NCBI RefSeq assembly: GCF_002970975.1
Contig: NZ_KZ672983.1
Coordinates: 295,097-359,096 of the forward strand
Direction of reading: 5' to 3'
Length of the DNA: 64,000 nt
Origin: Microbacterium halophytorum
GTDB taxonomy: Bacteria; Actinomycetota; Actinomycetes; Actinomycetales; Microbacteriaceae
Positions 50,139-58,435 of the stretch are shown here, piece after piece. Numbering within the stretch: position 1 is the stretch's first letter; each line of letters opens with the position of its first letter. The position numbers and the translations under genes were made by a program. The notes under the pieces are model-generated. The model was not told where the DNA came from. It did not search any database and saw only the letters and a program-made list of their open reading frames with translations.

Positions 50139-50824
50139 TGCAGCACTTCCGGGATCTCCGCGATCGAGATGCGACGACCGGTGAAGAACGGCGTCTCCTC
50201 GCGCACGTGGCGGCGGGCGTCGGTGTAGCGCAGGTCGCGCATCATGTCGACGAGGTCGGTGAGCTCGTCCGACTCCATCGGCAGCATCCACTCGTAGTCG
50301 CCGAGCGCGAACGCCGCCATCGTGTTGGCCGTCACCCCCGTGAATGCGGCGCCCCTGCGACCGTGGCCGGCGAGCATGTCGCGGCGCTCCTGGTCGGGGA
50401 GCAGGTACCACTCGTGGCTGCGGACGAACGGGTAGACCGTGAGCCAGCCCTTCGGGGCGATGCCGCGCAGGTAGCCGGGCACGTGGGCCTTGTTGAACTC
50501 GGCGTCGCGGTGCACCGACATGGCGTTCCAGGTCGGCAGCAGCGGGCTCAGCAGCTCGGTGCGGCGCAGGCGTCGGACGGCGCGCTGGATGTCCTCGGGC
50601 ACGGCGCCGTGCAGCCACACCATCAGGTCGGCGTCGGCGCGCAGCCCCGAGACGTCGTAGAAGCCGCGCACCGTGACGCCCCGCTCCGCGAGGAACGAAA
50701 CGATGTTCTCGAGCTCGGTCTCGTCGGCTGCGCGCACCGGCTCATCCGGATTGCGCCGCCAGACGGCGAAGAGGCTGAAGTTGTCTCCGCTGGGCGCGGG
50801 CGTTTCCGTTGCGTTCTCGGCCAT
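50135..50824 (-). CDS. hemQ: coproheme decarboxylase (chlorite-dismutase family)
   Basis: Peroxide-dependent conversion of coproheme III to heme b, the last step of the coproporphyrin branch used by actinobacteria. The block WLTVYPFVRSHEWYLLPDQE, followed by GHGRRG and ANTMAAFALGDYEWMLPMES, is diagnostic of HemQ. Length is 229 residues. ATG 50824 is preferred over a GTG two codons earlier because of spacing from gggag. It overlaps hemC by GTGA. Confidence 0.95.
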   Translation of the reverse strand: MAENATETPAPSGDNFSLFAVWRRNPDEPVRAADETELENIVSFLAERGVTVRGFYDVSGLRADADLMVWLHGAVPEDIQRAVRRLRRTELLSPLLPTWNAMSVHRDAEFNKAHVPGYLRGIAPKGWLTVYPFVRSHEWYLLPDQERRDMLAGHGRRGAAFTGVTANTMAAFALGDYEWMLPMESDELTDLVDMMRDLRYTDARRHVREETPFFTGRRISIAEIPEVLQ

Positions 50825-51046
50825 GGGCACATTCTCCCACTCATCGCCGGATGTGCGCTCAGGCGCTGCCGCCGGACGCCGGCCCGCGGGCAGGTCGCTG
50901 GTGCGTGCAGCGCAAGGCCGAGGAGTGCAGACGGACTCCGCCCGTCAGACGACGAGAACGCCGCAGGGTCCACGCCGCTCGAGGCTCGGCCGGCCGCGCA
51001 GCGGCAGGCCGAGAAGCGGTGGGGAGGCGTGCCAGCGGCCCGCCGG

Positions 51047-51325
51047 TCAGCCCTTTGCGATGAGCTTGGCGGCACCCCAGACGGCGGCTCCGACGCTCGC
51101 GGCGATGCTCACCGCGACGATCGCGGCCGCGACCGGCTCCCGCTTGGCGAACTCGCGAGCCTGCGCGGCCTTCTCGCCGGTCGCCTCGGCCGCGCGGGCC
51201 GGGACGTTCGCCTTGAGCTCGATCGCGGCGAGGGCGGCCTTCAGCTCGGCGCGGGCGCTCAGCACCGGGTCGGTGATGCCATCCGGAACGACCGTCTTCG
51301 GCGTGGCCTGGTGCTCAGAACTCAT
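51047..51325 (-). CDS. DUF3618-like small membrane protein
   Basis: A 92-residue protein with a helical, Ala-rich soluble half (LSARAELKAALAAIELKANV) and one C-terminal membrane helix (VAAAIVAVSIAASVGAAVWG). This is the layout of DUF3618 proteins, which commonly accompany holin-III-like and YtxH-like small proteins, as here. It overlaps the upstream holin-like gene by 11 bases. The 221-base gap before hemQ shows no gene. Confidence 0.78.
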   Translation of the reverse strand: MSSEHQATPKTVVPDGITDPVLSARAELKAALAAIELKANVPARAAEATGEKAAQAREFAKREPVAAAIVAVSIAASVGAAVWGAAKLIAKG

Positions 51326-51740
51326 CCGTGAACTCCTTCACGATCCCGATGTCGGTCTTCGCCGCACCGATCGGGCTCTCCAGCTTCTGGATCTTCTTGA
51401 CGTGACCGATCCACGCCCAGAGGCCGCAGATCGCGATGAACACGATGCCGATGCCCAGCACGATGAGGGCCGAGGCCCACAGCGGCATCCACAGGTCGAG
51501 CAGGATGATCAGGAACGTCAGGAACGCCGGGATCGTCCAGAACAGGAAGAACAGGGCGGCGACGGCGAGGATCGCGGTCCAGCCGCCGTGCTTGACGAGC
51601 TTGCCGATGTAGACCTTGACGTTGTTCCACTCGGCGACGAGGAGGCTCTTGACGAGCTCCGGGACCTCGCCGATCAGCGTGAGCAGGCTGTCATCGGCGC
51701 GGTCGCGGCCCGGCCCGTCGTACTTCTCGCGGCGAGCCAT
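51315..51740 (-). CDS. phage holin superfamily III (Actinobacterial Holin-X) family protein
   Basis: A 141-residue protein with an amphipathic N-terminal part (LTLIGEVPELVKSLLVAEWN) and two long membrane helices (ILAVAALFFLFWTIPAFLTF and ASALIVLGIGIVFIAICGLW). This matches Holin-X family proteins that are chromosomal and not part of prophages. It overlaps both neighbours by a few bases. Role probably in envelope integrity; not established. Confidence 0.85.
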   Translation of the reverse strand: MARREKYDGPGRDRADDSLLTLIGEVPELVKSLLVAEWNNVKVYIGKLVKHGGWTAILAVAALFFLFWTIPAFLTFLIILLDLWMPLWASALIVLGIGIVFIAICGLWAWIGHVKKIQKLESPIGAAKTDIGIVKEFTDEF

Positions 51741-52060
51741 CAGTCGTCCGCCGCCCGCTTGACGTCGTCGACGGCGCCCTCCGCCGCATCGACCGCGGCG
51801 TCGAGGCGCTGGCCAGCCGACTTGTCAGGTCCGCCGGCGGCCTTGGCGACGTTCACGACGCCGACCCACGCGATGCGCGGCAGCTTCATGGCGCTCGTCG
51901 CCGCGAAGTCCTTGGCCCGCCCGACCTGCTTCTGCACGGGGTCGAGGTTCCACACCTTCTCGGCGCCGGCCTTGATCTGCTCATAGCGCTGGCGCCCGGC
52001 ACGAGTGCCCAGCACGTAGCCAACACCGAGGCCGATCACGAGTCCCACTTTCCCCCGCAT
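51740..52060 (-). CDS. YtxH-like small membrane-anchored protein
   Basis: A 106-residue protein. The N-terminus KVGLVIGLGVGYVLGTRAGR (a short glycine-zipper helix with GTRAGRQRYEQ after it) is characteristic of YtxH-like stress proteins. The rest is helical and charged. TGATG overlap of one base joins it to the holin-like gene. First gene of the three-gene insert between hemY and hemQ. Confidence 0.82.
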   Translation of the reverse strand: MRGKVGLVIGLGVGYVLGTRAGRQRYEQIKAGAEKVWNLDPVQKQVGRAKDFAATSAMKLPRIAWVGVVNVAKAAGGPDKSAGQRLDAAVDAAEGAVDDVKRAADD

Positions 52061-52199
52061 GGGGTCTCCTCACGTCGTCGGGTCCTGAAGATGTCGCCCC
52101 GATCGGGCCGGAGCTGCACTCGAACCACGATAGCCCGAGAGAGGCCCCGTCGCATTCCTGATCTGGAATATCTCGTCACGGCGCTCGCGCGCCCGGGTC

Positions 52200-53861
52200 T
52201 CAGCCGGCGGATTCATCCGCGGCCTCGCCCGCCCACAGCGCCACGTGGCGCAACCGGGCGGCCTCCGCCTTCGCGTCCGGAACGACCTGGGCGAGCCCCG
52301 TTCCCGAGACCCAGGCTCCTGCGACGCCCAGCGCCGCGGGAGCCTTCGCAACCGCCGCGCGCGCCCTGTCGACCGCGGCGCGGCGCCCGAGCGCGGCCGC
52401 CGGCTGCGACTGATCGAATCGCTCGACGCGTGCCGCGACGAGGCGCTCGGCGGGCAGTGCCACCCCGAGCATTGCGGAGGCCTCGCCGAGCGCCAGCGCG
52501 GCGGCATCGGCCTCCGAGAGGCCGTCGGTCGCGGGAGGCTCGCCCTGGGCACCGAACGACACCCGGACGACGTGGCGACCCGGCCCCGCGGCCTCACGGA
52601 CCCAAGCCCACTTCGCGGACGCCTGCGTGAGCGCCTTCGCGCGGAAGGATCCGGGGACGGTCAGCACCCCCGTGCCGCGCGGCGCGGCGTCGAGCTCCGG
52701 GGCGTCGAGCACGAGGGTGACGACCGCCACGGCAGGGCCGCGCTGGGCGGGTTCGGGGTCGAGGCCATCGACGTGCGGGGCGAGGAGGCGGCGCGCCGCG
52801 CCTTCGCCCGTCGCGACGAACACGGCGTCGTAGAGCGGTGCCGCGTCGCCCATCGCCCCCGCGGCGGTCTCGCCGGGGCCCGCAGGCGCGTCGGCCCCGC
52901 GCTCGGCATCCGCCGCGGCACCGAGGTCATCGCGCGGGCCGCCCTCCGCGGCATCCGGCGCGTCCGCGTCACGAGCCCTGGCGGCGTCGGCCCCGGAATC
53001 GGCGGCATCCGGATGCCCCGCGACGGCGCGCACGCGCCAGGAGTCGCCCTCCCGTTCGAGCTGCATGACGGGCGTCGACAGCCGCAGGCTGACCCCCTGC
53101 GCCTCGGCGTCGGCGACGAGCGCATCGACGAGCCGGCCCATGCCGCCCGAGATGCCCTGCACGGCGGCGCCCGGCGCCTTGGCCGCGCCCCGGCGCTCGG
53201 CCTGCAGGTAGTCGACGGCGCTGAACAGCCGCCCCGTCTTCGTGATGGCGGCGCCGAGGCCCGGTGCCGCGGCATCCGGATCGATGTCGTCGGGGTCGGC
53301 CGAGTACACCCCGTGCGTGATCGGGGCGACGAGCCGGTCGGCCACATCGTCGCCGAGGCGCGTTCGCACGAGCCTGCCGAGGCTGTGAGCGTGGCCGATG
53401 GTGAGCACCGGCTTGAGCGTGTCGGCGAGGTAGGCCTTCAGGGCGCCGCCCGTTCCGAGGATCCGGCGGACGTCCGGCGCGAAGGGCGAGGCGGGGATGC
53501 CGAGCAGCCCTCCCTTCGGGAGCGGCGCCGCCTTGCCGCCGGGCAGGCCCGCGAGCCACGCGCCGCCCGTTCCGGGGTCGGCATCGACGACGAGGCCGCC
53601 GATGCCGAGCTCGTCGATCAGCTTCCGCACGTGGCCGCCGCGGGTCGCGAAGCTCTCCGCCCCGAAGTCGAGGCGCACCCCGGCGAGCTCGCCGGAGCGC
53701 ACGGCGCCGCCCGGCCGCTCGTCGGCCTCGTAGACGTCGACGGCGAAGCCGAGCCCGGCGAACTCGCGGGCGGCCACGAGCCCGGCGACGCCCGCGCCGA
53801 TGACCGCGACCCGGATGCCGGCGGCGCGCTCGCGCAGCGCGACGAGGTCGACCTCCTCCAT
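52200..53861 (-). CDS. hemY: coproporphyrinogen III / protoporphyrinogen oxidase, HemY type
   Basis: FAD oxidase that aromatises coproporphyrinogen III in the HemQ pathway. The FAD motif VAVIGAGVAGLVAAREFAGL is near residue 18, followed by ADERPGGAVRSGELAGVRLD, then ITHGVYSADPDDID near 177 and GAWVSGTGLAQVVPDA at the C-terminus. The 553 residues exceed the usual 450-500 because of an Ala/Asp/Gly-rich insertion at about 280-338. ATG at 53861 overlaps the hemE stop by one base. Also called cgoX. Confidence 0.92.
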   Translation of the reverse strand: MEEVDLVALRERAAGIRVAVIGAGVAGLVAAREFAGLGFAVDVYEADERPGGAVRSGELAGVRLDFGAESFATRGGHVRKLIDELGIGGLVVDADPGTGGAWLAGLPGGKAAPLPKGGLLGIPASPFAPDVRRILGTGGALKAYLADTLKPVLTIGHAHSLGRLVRTRLGDDVADRLVAPITHGVYSADPDDIDPDAAAPGLGAAITKTGRLFSAVDYLQAERRGAAKAPGAAVQGISGGMGRLVDALVADAEAQGVSLRLSTPVMQLEREGDSWRVRAVAGHPDAADSGADAARARDADAPDAAEGGPRDDLGAAADAERGADAPAGPGETAAGAMGDAAPLYDAVFVATGEGAARRLLAPHVDGLDPEPAQRGPAVAVVTLVLDAPELDAAPRGTGVLTVPGSFRAKALTQASAKWAWVREAAGPGRHVVRVSFGAQGEPPATDGLSEADAAALALGEASAMLGVALPAERLVAARVERFDQSQPAAALGRRAAVDRARAAVAKAPAALGVAGAWVSGTGLAQVVPDAKAEAARLRHVALWAGEAADESAG

Positions 53862-54889
53862 CACTCCGCCCCGTGGGCGAGATCGACGATGCGCGTCAGC
53901 ACCGCCGGGTCGGTGTCCGGCGGCACGCCGTGGCCGAGGTTCACGATGTGGGCCCTGGCGGCCTCGCCGCGGCGGAGCACGTCGCGCACGTGGGCCTCGA
54001 GGATCTCCCACGGCGCCTGGAGCATCGCAGGGTCGATGTTGCCCTGCAGCGTCGTGTCGCCGCCGACGATCGCGGCGGCTTCGTCTAGCGGCAGCCGCCA
54101 GTCGACCCCGACCGCGTCGGCCAGGCCGCCGAGGCGCATGTCTGCCAGGAACGGCCCGGTGCCGACGCCGAAGTGGATGACGGGCACGTCGTGGCCGGCG
54201 AGCGCCGTCGTCGAGTGTGGCTGGATGTACTCGCGATAGAAGTCGGGCGAGAGCGAGCCTGCCCACGAGTCGAAGAGCTGCACCGCCGAGGCTCCCGCGC
54301 CGATCTGCGCCTCGAGGAAGGCGTGCGAGACGCGCGCGAGCCATCCGGCCAGTTTGTGCCACGACGCGGGGTCGCCGGCCATCATGGCCCTGGCGCGCAG
54401 GTGCTCCTTCGATGGGCCGCCCTCGACGAGGTACGCCGCAAGTGTGAACGGTGCGCCGGCGAAGCCGATGAGCGGCACGTCGCCGAGTTCGGCGACGACC
54501 GCGGCGACCGCGTCGCGGATCGGGCCCGCGTGCTCGGCCACGACATCCGGATCGATGCTCGTGAGCTTCTCGACGTCGGCCGGCGTCCGCACGGGCGAGG
54601 CGAAGACCGGGCCGCGGCCCGGCTCGATCTCGACCTCGACGCCCGCGAGCCGCAGGGGCACGACGATGTCGCTGAAGAAGATGCCGGCGTCGACGCCGTG
54701 GCGGCGCACCGGCTGCAGCGTGATCTCGGCCGCGAGGTCGGGCGTGAGGCACGCGTCGAGCATCCGGGTGCCGACGCGCAGCTCGCGGTACTCGGGCAGC
54801 GAGCGACCAGCCTGCCGCATGAACCAGATGGGGGCGGTATCGGGGCGATCACCGTTGAGCGCGGCGAGCAGCGGAGCATCGTGGGCCAT
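53861..54889 (-). CDS. hemE: uroporphyrinogen decarboxylase
   Basis: Decarboxylates uroporphyrinogen III to coproporphyrinogen III. Signature [19 protein letters not shown] near residue 20, [36 protein letters not shown], and the C-terminal [15 protein letters not shown]. Length 342 residues is typical. Coupled to hemY; 39 bases after the AI-2E family permease gene. Confidence 0.96.
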   Translation of the reverse strand: MAHDAPLLAALNGDRPDTAPIWFMRQAGRSLPEYRELRVGTRMLDACLTPDLAAEITLQPVRRHGVDAGIFFSDIVVPLRLAGVEVEIEPGRGPVFASPVRTPADVEKLTSIDPDVVAEHAGPIRDAVAAVVAELGDVPLIGFAGAPFTLAAYLVEGGPSKEHLRARAMMAGDPASWHKLAGWLARVSHAFLEAQIGAGASAVQLFDSWAGSLSPDFYREYIQPHSTTALAGHDVPVIHFGVGTGPFLADMRLGGLADAVGVDWRLPLDEAAAIVGGDTTLQGNIDPAMLQAPWEILEAHVRDVLRRGEAARAHIVNLGHGVPPDTDPAVLTRIVDLAHGAE

Positions 54890-54928
54890 GCGCCCATCCT
54901 CCCACCGGGAGGCTGTGAGGCGGCGGCG

Positions 54929-55993
54929 CTATCTCCGGGCGGCCGAGTCGTCGCCCGACAGCCAGCGGAGCCAGTTCGACGACGGGTCGGATTCGAGCAC
55001 CAGCGCGCGGACGAGCAGCGTCAGCGGGACCGCGAGGATGGCGCCGAGGGGCCCGATCACGAAGGTCCAGAACAGCACCGAGAAGAAGCTCAGAGTGAGA
55101 GAGAGGCCGACGGCGTCGCTGACGAACTTCGGCTGCACGAGCACCTGCAGCGTCACGTTCACGACGCAGTAGACGGCGACGACGATGAGCGCGGTCGGCC
55201 AGCCGGCCGTGACGAGGGCGATGACCGCCGGCGGCACGAGGCCGAGGACGAAGCCGATGTTCGGCACGAAGTTCGTGACGAACGCGAGGATTCCCCACAC
55301 GAGCGGGATCGGCACGTCGAGGATCATCAGAGCGATCGTGTCGATCACCGCGACGATGAGGCCGAAGCTCGCGTTCACGACGAAGTAGCGGCGCACCCCT
55401 CGGCAGTAGTCGCGCATCCGCTCCATGACCGGGCGGATCTTCGCGCCGAACGCTTCCTCGGCCCGCGCGTAGCGTGCGCCGTCGACGCTCATGAAGATCA
55501 CGTACGCGAAGATCAGGAAGAGGCCGAGCAGCACGTTGATGGTGCCGGACGACAGCGAGCCGGCGAACGACAGCACCGTATCCGCGCTGAAGACGTTCGC
55601 GAGCTGATCGCCGATCGATTCGCTGAGGCCGAGGTCGGTCGCCAGCGCCACGGCGTCGTCGACCACCTTCGTCACCTCGGGAATGAGATCGGTCATGAGC
55701 CGGATGAACTCGCTGATCGCGAAGGCCATCAGCCACGCCAGCACGATGAGGATCGCGTATCCGAGCAGGATGACGGCGGTCGACCCCACCCAGCGCGGCG
55801 CGCGGCGGCGGGCGAGAGCCGGACCGAGCGGGAAGCAGATGATGACGATGACGGCCGCGATCGCGGCCGGCCCGATCAGCCCGCGCGCCGCCCACATGCC
55901 CGCGAGCGCGACGACGGCGGCCGACAGCGTCAACAGGATCCGGATGGTCGGCGGCAGGGCGCCGCCCCGCTGCGCTGCGCGATCGTTGCTCAT
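54929..55993 (-). CDS. AI-2E family transporter (permease)
   Basis: A 354-residue membrane protein with about eight helices in the characteristic order: two pairs at the N-terminus, a long soluble part (LIPEVTKVVDDAVALATDLG), then NVLLGLFLIFAYVIFMSVDG, IWGILAFVTNFVPNIGFVLG-type PLVWGILAFVTNFVPNIGF and GPLGAILAVPLTLLVRALV. Despite the name, family members transport varied solutes. It is divergent from hemA and in line with hemE. Confidence 0.92.
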   Translation of the reverse strand: MSNDRAAQRGGALPPTIRILLTLSAAVVALAGMWAARGLIGPAAIAAVIVIICFPLGPALARRRAPRWVGSTAVILLGYAILIVLAWLMAFAISEFIRLMTDLIPEVTKVVDDAVALATDLGLSESIGDQLANVFSADTVLSFAGSLSSGTINVLLGLFLIFAYVIFMSVDGARYARAEEAFGAKIRPVMERMRDYCRGVRRYFVVNASFGLIVAVIDTIALMILDVPIPLVWGILAFVTNFVPNIGFVLGLVPPAVIALVTAGWPTALIVVAVYCVVNVTLQVLVQPKFVSDAVGLSLTLSFFSVLFWTFVIGPLGAILAVPLTLLVRALVLESDPSSNWLRWLSGDDSAARR

Positions 55994-56037
55994 CCGAACA
56001 ATCTAGGCGAGATCACGCGGTTCCCGAGGCGACCCGA

Positions 56038-56056
56038 GCAGGTAAGGCCACCCTTG
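56038..56056. promoter_or_regulatory. possible DtxR/IdeR iron box upstream of hemA
   Basis: GCAGGTAAGGCCACCCTTG matches about 13-14 of 19 positions of the DtxR-type consensus (TWAGGTTAGSCTAACCTWA). It lies 47 bases before hemA and 45 bases from the divergent AI-2E family gene. A candidate only. Confidence 0.4.
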
Positions 56057-56102
56057 CTTCTCTGGAATCGTTCAGAACAACGGTTCGACGCGCTGTAGAA
56101 TC

Positions 56103-57401
56103 ATGCTCGTGCTGCTGTCACTGTCCGCGAGTCACAAGACCGCCCCGTTCGATCTGCTCGAGCGCCTGTCCGTGGCCAGTGACCCCGTCTCCCCCCGCAT
56201 CGCGGAGGCCGAAGGCGTGAACGGCGCCGTCGTCCTGGCGACGTGCAACCGTTTCGAGGCCTACCTCGACGTCGTCCCCGGCGCCGACCAGGCCGGCATC
56301 GACGCGGCCCTTCGTGCCGTCGAGAGCGCCACGGGTGTGACGCCGGATGACCTCCACGGCGCCTACGAGATCCGCACCGACGGCCACGTGGCCGAGCACC
56401 TCTTCTCCGTCGCCTCCGGCCTCGAGTCGGTCGTCATCGGCGAGGGCGAGATCGCCGGCCAGGTCCGCCGCGCCCGGGACGAGGCCCACGCCGACGGCGC
56501 CACATCACCCGAGCTCGAACGCCTCTTCCAGCGGGCCACCGAGACCCAGAAGGGCGTCAAGAACGCCACGGCGATCGGCCGCGCCGGCCGCTCTCTCGTG
56601 CGGCTCGCGCTCGAGCTCGTCGACAGTCGCATCGACGACTGGTCGACGCAGCGCGCCGTTCTCGTCGGCACGGGTGCGTACGCAGCCGCCACCGTCGCGG
56701 CCCTCCGCGACTTCGGCGCACGCGACATCACCGTCCACTCCCCGTCGGGTCGCGGCGAGCGCTTCGCCGTCAAGCACGACATGGCCTGGGTGGACGCCGA
56801 CGGCTTCGCCGAGGCCGCCGCATCCGCCGACATCCTGATCACCTGCACCTCGCGCGAAGAGCCCGTCGTGACAGCCGACCTGCTGCGGCGCGGCGGTCGT
56901 GCATCCGGCGGCTTCGTCATCGACCTCGGCCTGCCCCGCAACGTCTCGCACGACGTCGCCGAGATCGACGGGATCACCCTGCTCGACCTGGAAACGATCC
57001 GCCTGCACGCACCGCTCGAGGAGCTGCAGGCGCACGACGACGCCCGCCGCATCGTTCACGAGGCGGCGACGAAGTTCGGCGTCGTCGGCCGCGAGCAGAG
57101 CGCCGCACCCGCGATCGTCGCCCTGCGCCAGCACGTGTTCGCCCTGATGGAGGCCGAGATCGAGCGCGGCCGCGGCCGCGGCGACACGGCCCGCACGGAA
57201 GAGGCCCTGCGCCACATGGTCGGCGTGCTGCTGCACGACCCGACCTCCCGCGCCCGCGAGCTGGCGGCATCCGGCCGCGCCGACGAGGTCTTCGGCGCGC
57301 TCGAGACGCTGTTCGGCATCGATGCCCGACCGGCGTCCGCCGCGCAGGCGCCGTCTGCAGCACCTGCGGAGTGCCCCTTCGGGCACGCTGAATCCGCCTA
57401 G
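56103..57401 (+). CDS. hemA: glutamyl-tRNA reductase
   Basis: First enzyme of the C5 pathway, making glutamate-1-semialdehyde for HemL. The N-terminus LLSLSASHKTAPFDLLERLS and VVLATCNRFEAYL with the catalytic Cys near residue 48 are typical. VIGEGEIAGQVRRA, then the NADPH domain VLVGTGAYAAATVAALRDFG and FVIDLGLPRNVSHDV follow. The 432-residue length is normal. ATG is the start. Divergent from the rest of the heme genes. Confidence 0.96.
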   Translation: MLVLLSLSASHKTAPFDLLERLSVASDPVSPRIAEAEGVNGAVVLATCNRFEAYLDVVPGADQAGIDAALRAVESATGVTPDDLHGAYEIRTDGHVAEHLFSVASGLESVVIGEGEIAGQVRRARDEAHADGATSPELERLFQRATETQKGVKNATAIGRAGRSLVRLALELVDSRIDDWSTQRAVLVGTGAYAAATVAALRDFGARDITVHSPSGRGERFAVKHDMAWVDADGFAEAAASADILITCTSREEPVVTADLLRRGGRASGGFVIDLGLPRNVSHDVAEIDGITLLDLETIRLHAPLEELQAHDDARRIVHEAATKFGVVGREQSAAPAIVALRQHVFALMEAEIERGRGRGDTARTEEALRHMVGVLLHDPTSRARELAASGRADEVFGALETLFGIDARPASAAQAPSAAPAECPFGHAESA

Positions 57402-57426
57402 CGCGCCGCTCGCGATTCTGACGCCG

Positions 57427-57450
57427 CGGAGCGTGCACGAGGGTGCTCCG
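57427..57450. terminator. hairpin between convergent hemA and lysR
   Basis: CGGAGC at 57427-57432 pairs with GCTCCG at 57445-57450. It lies in the 61-base gap between two convergent genes and may terminate both. No T-run. Confidence 0.45.
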
Positions 57451-57462
57451 TACCCGACCGCC

Positions 57463-58368
57463 CTACCGGCCCTCGGCGTGGGCGCGCGCGACGTCCGTGA
57501 CAACGTTGACGAATCGGCCGAGTTCCGGCTCGGGAGCGCCCGGACGGGTATAGAGATAGGTCACGGCCTGCGGGGCATCGACGAGCGGGATGTACCGGAC
57601 TCCGGACCGCGGATAGATCTCGGCCGCGTCCTCGCCCGCGATATTGACGCCGATGCCCGCTCGGCACAGCTCGAGCACTTCTTCGAAGGTCCGCGCCTGT
57701 GCATGGCGCGAGGCACCGGGGGAATGCGGCGCTGTGACCTGAGGGAACCAACGGCTTCTGACGACGTCTCCGCCGACCGGGATGAACGCCTCCTCCGCCA
57801 GTTCGTCGAGGCGCACGGACGAGCGCGGCGCCAGGCGATGCTGATCGTTGACGACGAGCACGCAGGGCTGTCGCCACAGGACCAGCGCCGTGAGGTCAGG
57901 TGCCGGCCCGTCGCCGACCTCCGCCATGAAGGCGCAGTCGACCTCCCCCCTGCGCAGGGCGTCGTATACGTCGTTGAAGCCCAACTGCTTGATCTCCCAG
58001 CTCACGTGCGGCATGACGCGAGCCGCCTCGGCCATCGCCTGCTGGAAGACGGGGCTGGACACCACCATTCCGACTCGCAGCGATACCGGCGCGTGATACC
58101 TCGACGCCCACTGGGAGATGGCGTCGGCTGAATCGAGGCTCTTCCGTGCGAGCGGCACGAGCTCACGACCGGCCTCGCTGAGCCGAACACTGCGAGGTGA
58201 CCGGATGAACAGAGTCATGCCGAGGGACCGCTCGAGCGCGGAGATCTGATCGCTGAGCGCCGACGGGCTCAGCGACAACTGCACGGCGGCCCTGCCGAAG
58301 TGCAGTTCCGACGCGACCGCGTCGAAGCAGCGCAGTTGGTGCAGCGTTGCGTTGAAGCGCTCCTTCAC
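57463..58368 (-). CDS. LysR family transcriptional regulator
   Basis: A 301-residue LTTR. The HTH is at residues 6-65: LHQLRCFDAVASELHFGRAA, LSLSPSALSDQISALERSLG, FIRSPRSVRLSEAG. A periplasmic-binding-protein-like effector domain follows (LRVGMVVSSPVFQQAMAEAA...). It is codirectional with and 67 bases downstream of the metallo-hydrolase and bicupin genes, so it may be part of their transcript and control them; the palindrome at 60661 is a candidate target. Confidence 0.93.
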   Translation of the reverse strand: MKERFNATLHQLRCFDAVASELHFGRAAVQLSLSPSALSDQISALERSLGMTLFIRSPRSVRLSEAGRELVPLARKSLDSADAISQWASRYHAPVSLRVGMVVSSPVFQQAMAEAARVMPHVSWEIKQLGFNDVYDALRRGEVDCAFMAEVGDGPAPDLTALVLWRQPCVLVVNDQHRLAPRSSVRLDELAEEAFIPVGGDVVRSRWFPQVTAPHSPGASRHAQARTFEEVLELCRAGIGVNIAGEDAAEIYPRSGVRYIPLVDAPQAVTYLYTRPGAPEPELGRFVNVVTDVARAHAEGR

Positions 58369-58435
58369 GGCTCCGACCGCCTCACGTCGTGAAAGGTGGG
58401 AGAGCTCGCGTCAGCGGTCCCTCGACGGACGGCGC

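Noticed and set aside
51315..51740. Prophage holin as evidence of a prophage
   Set aside because: The Holin-X family is commonly chromosomal in actinobacteria and no other phage gene is near.
54173..56098. 641-codon + strand frame rich in Asp, Glu, Arg and His
   Set aside because: Opposite hemE and the AI-2E family gene; composition is the mirror of membrane-protein codons.
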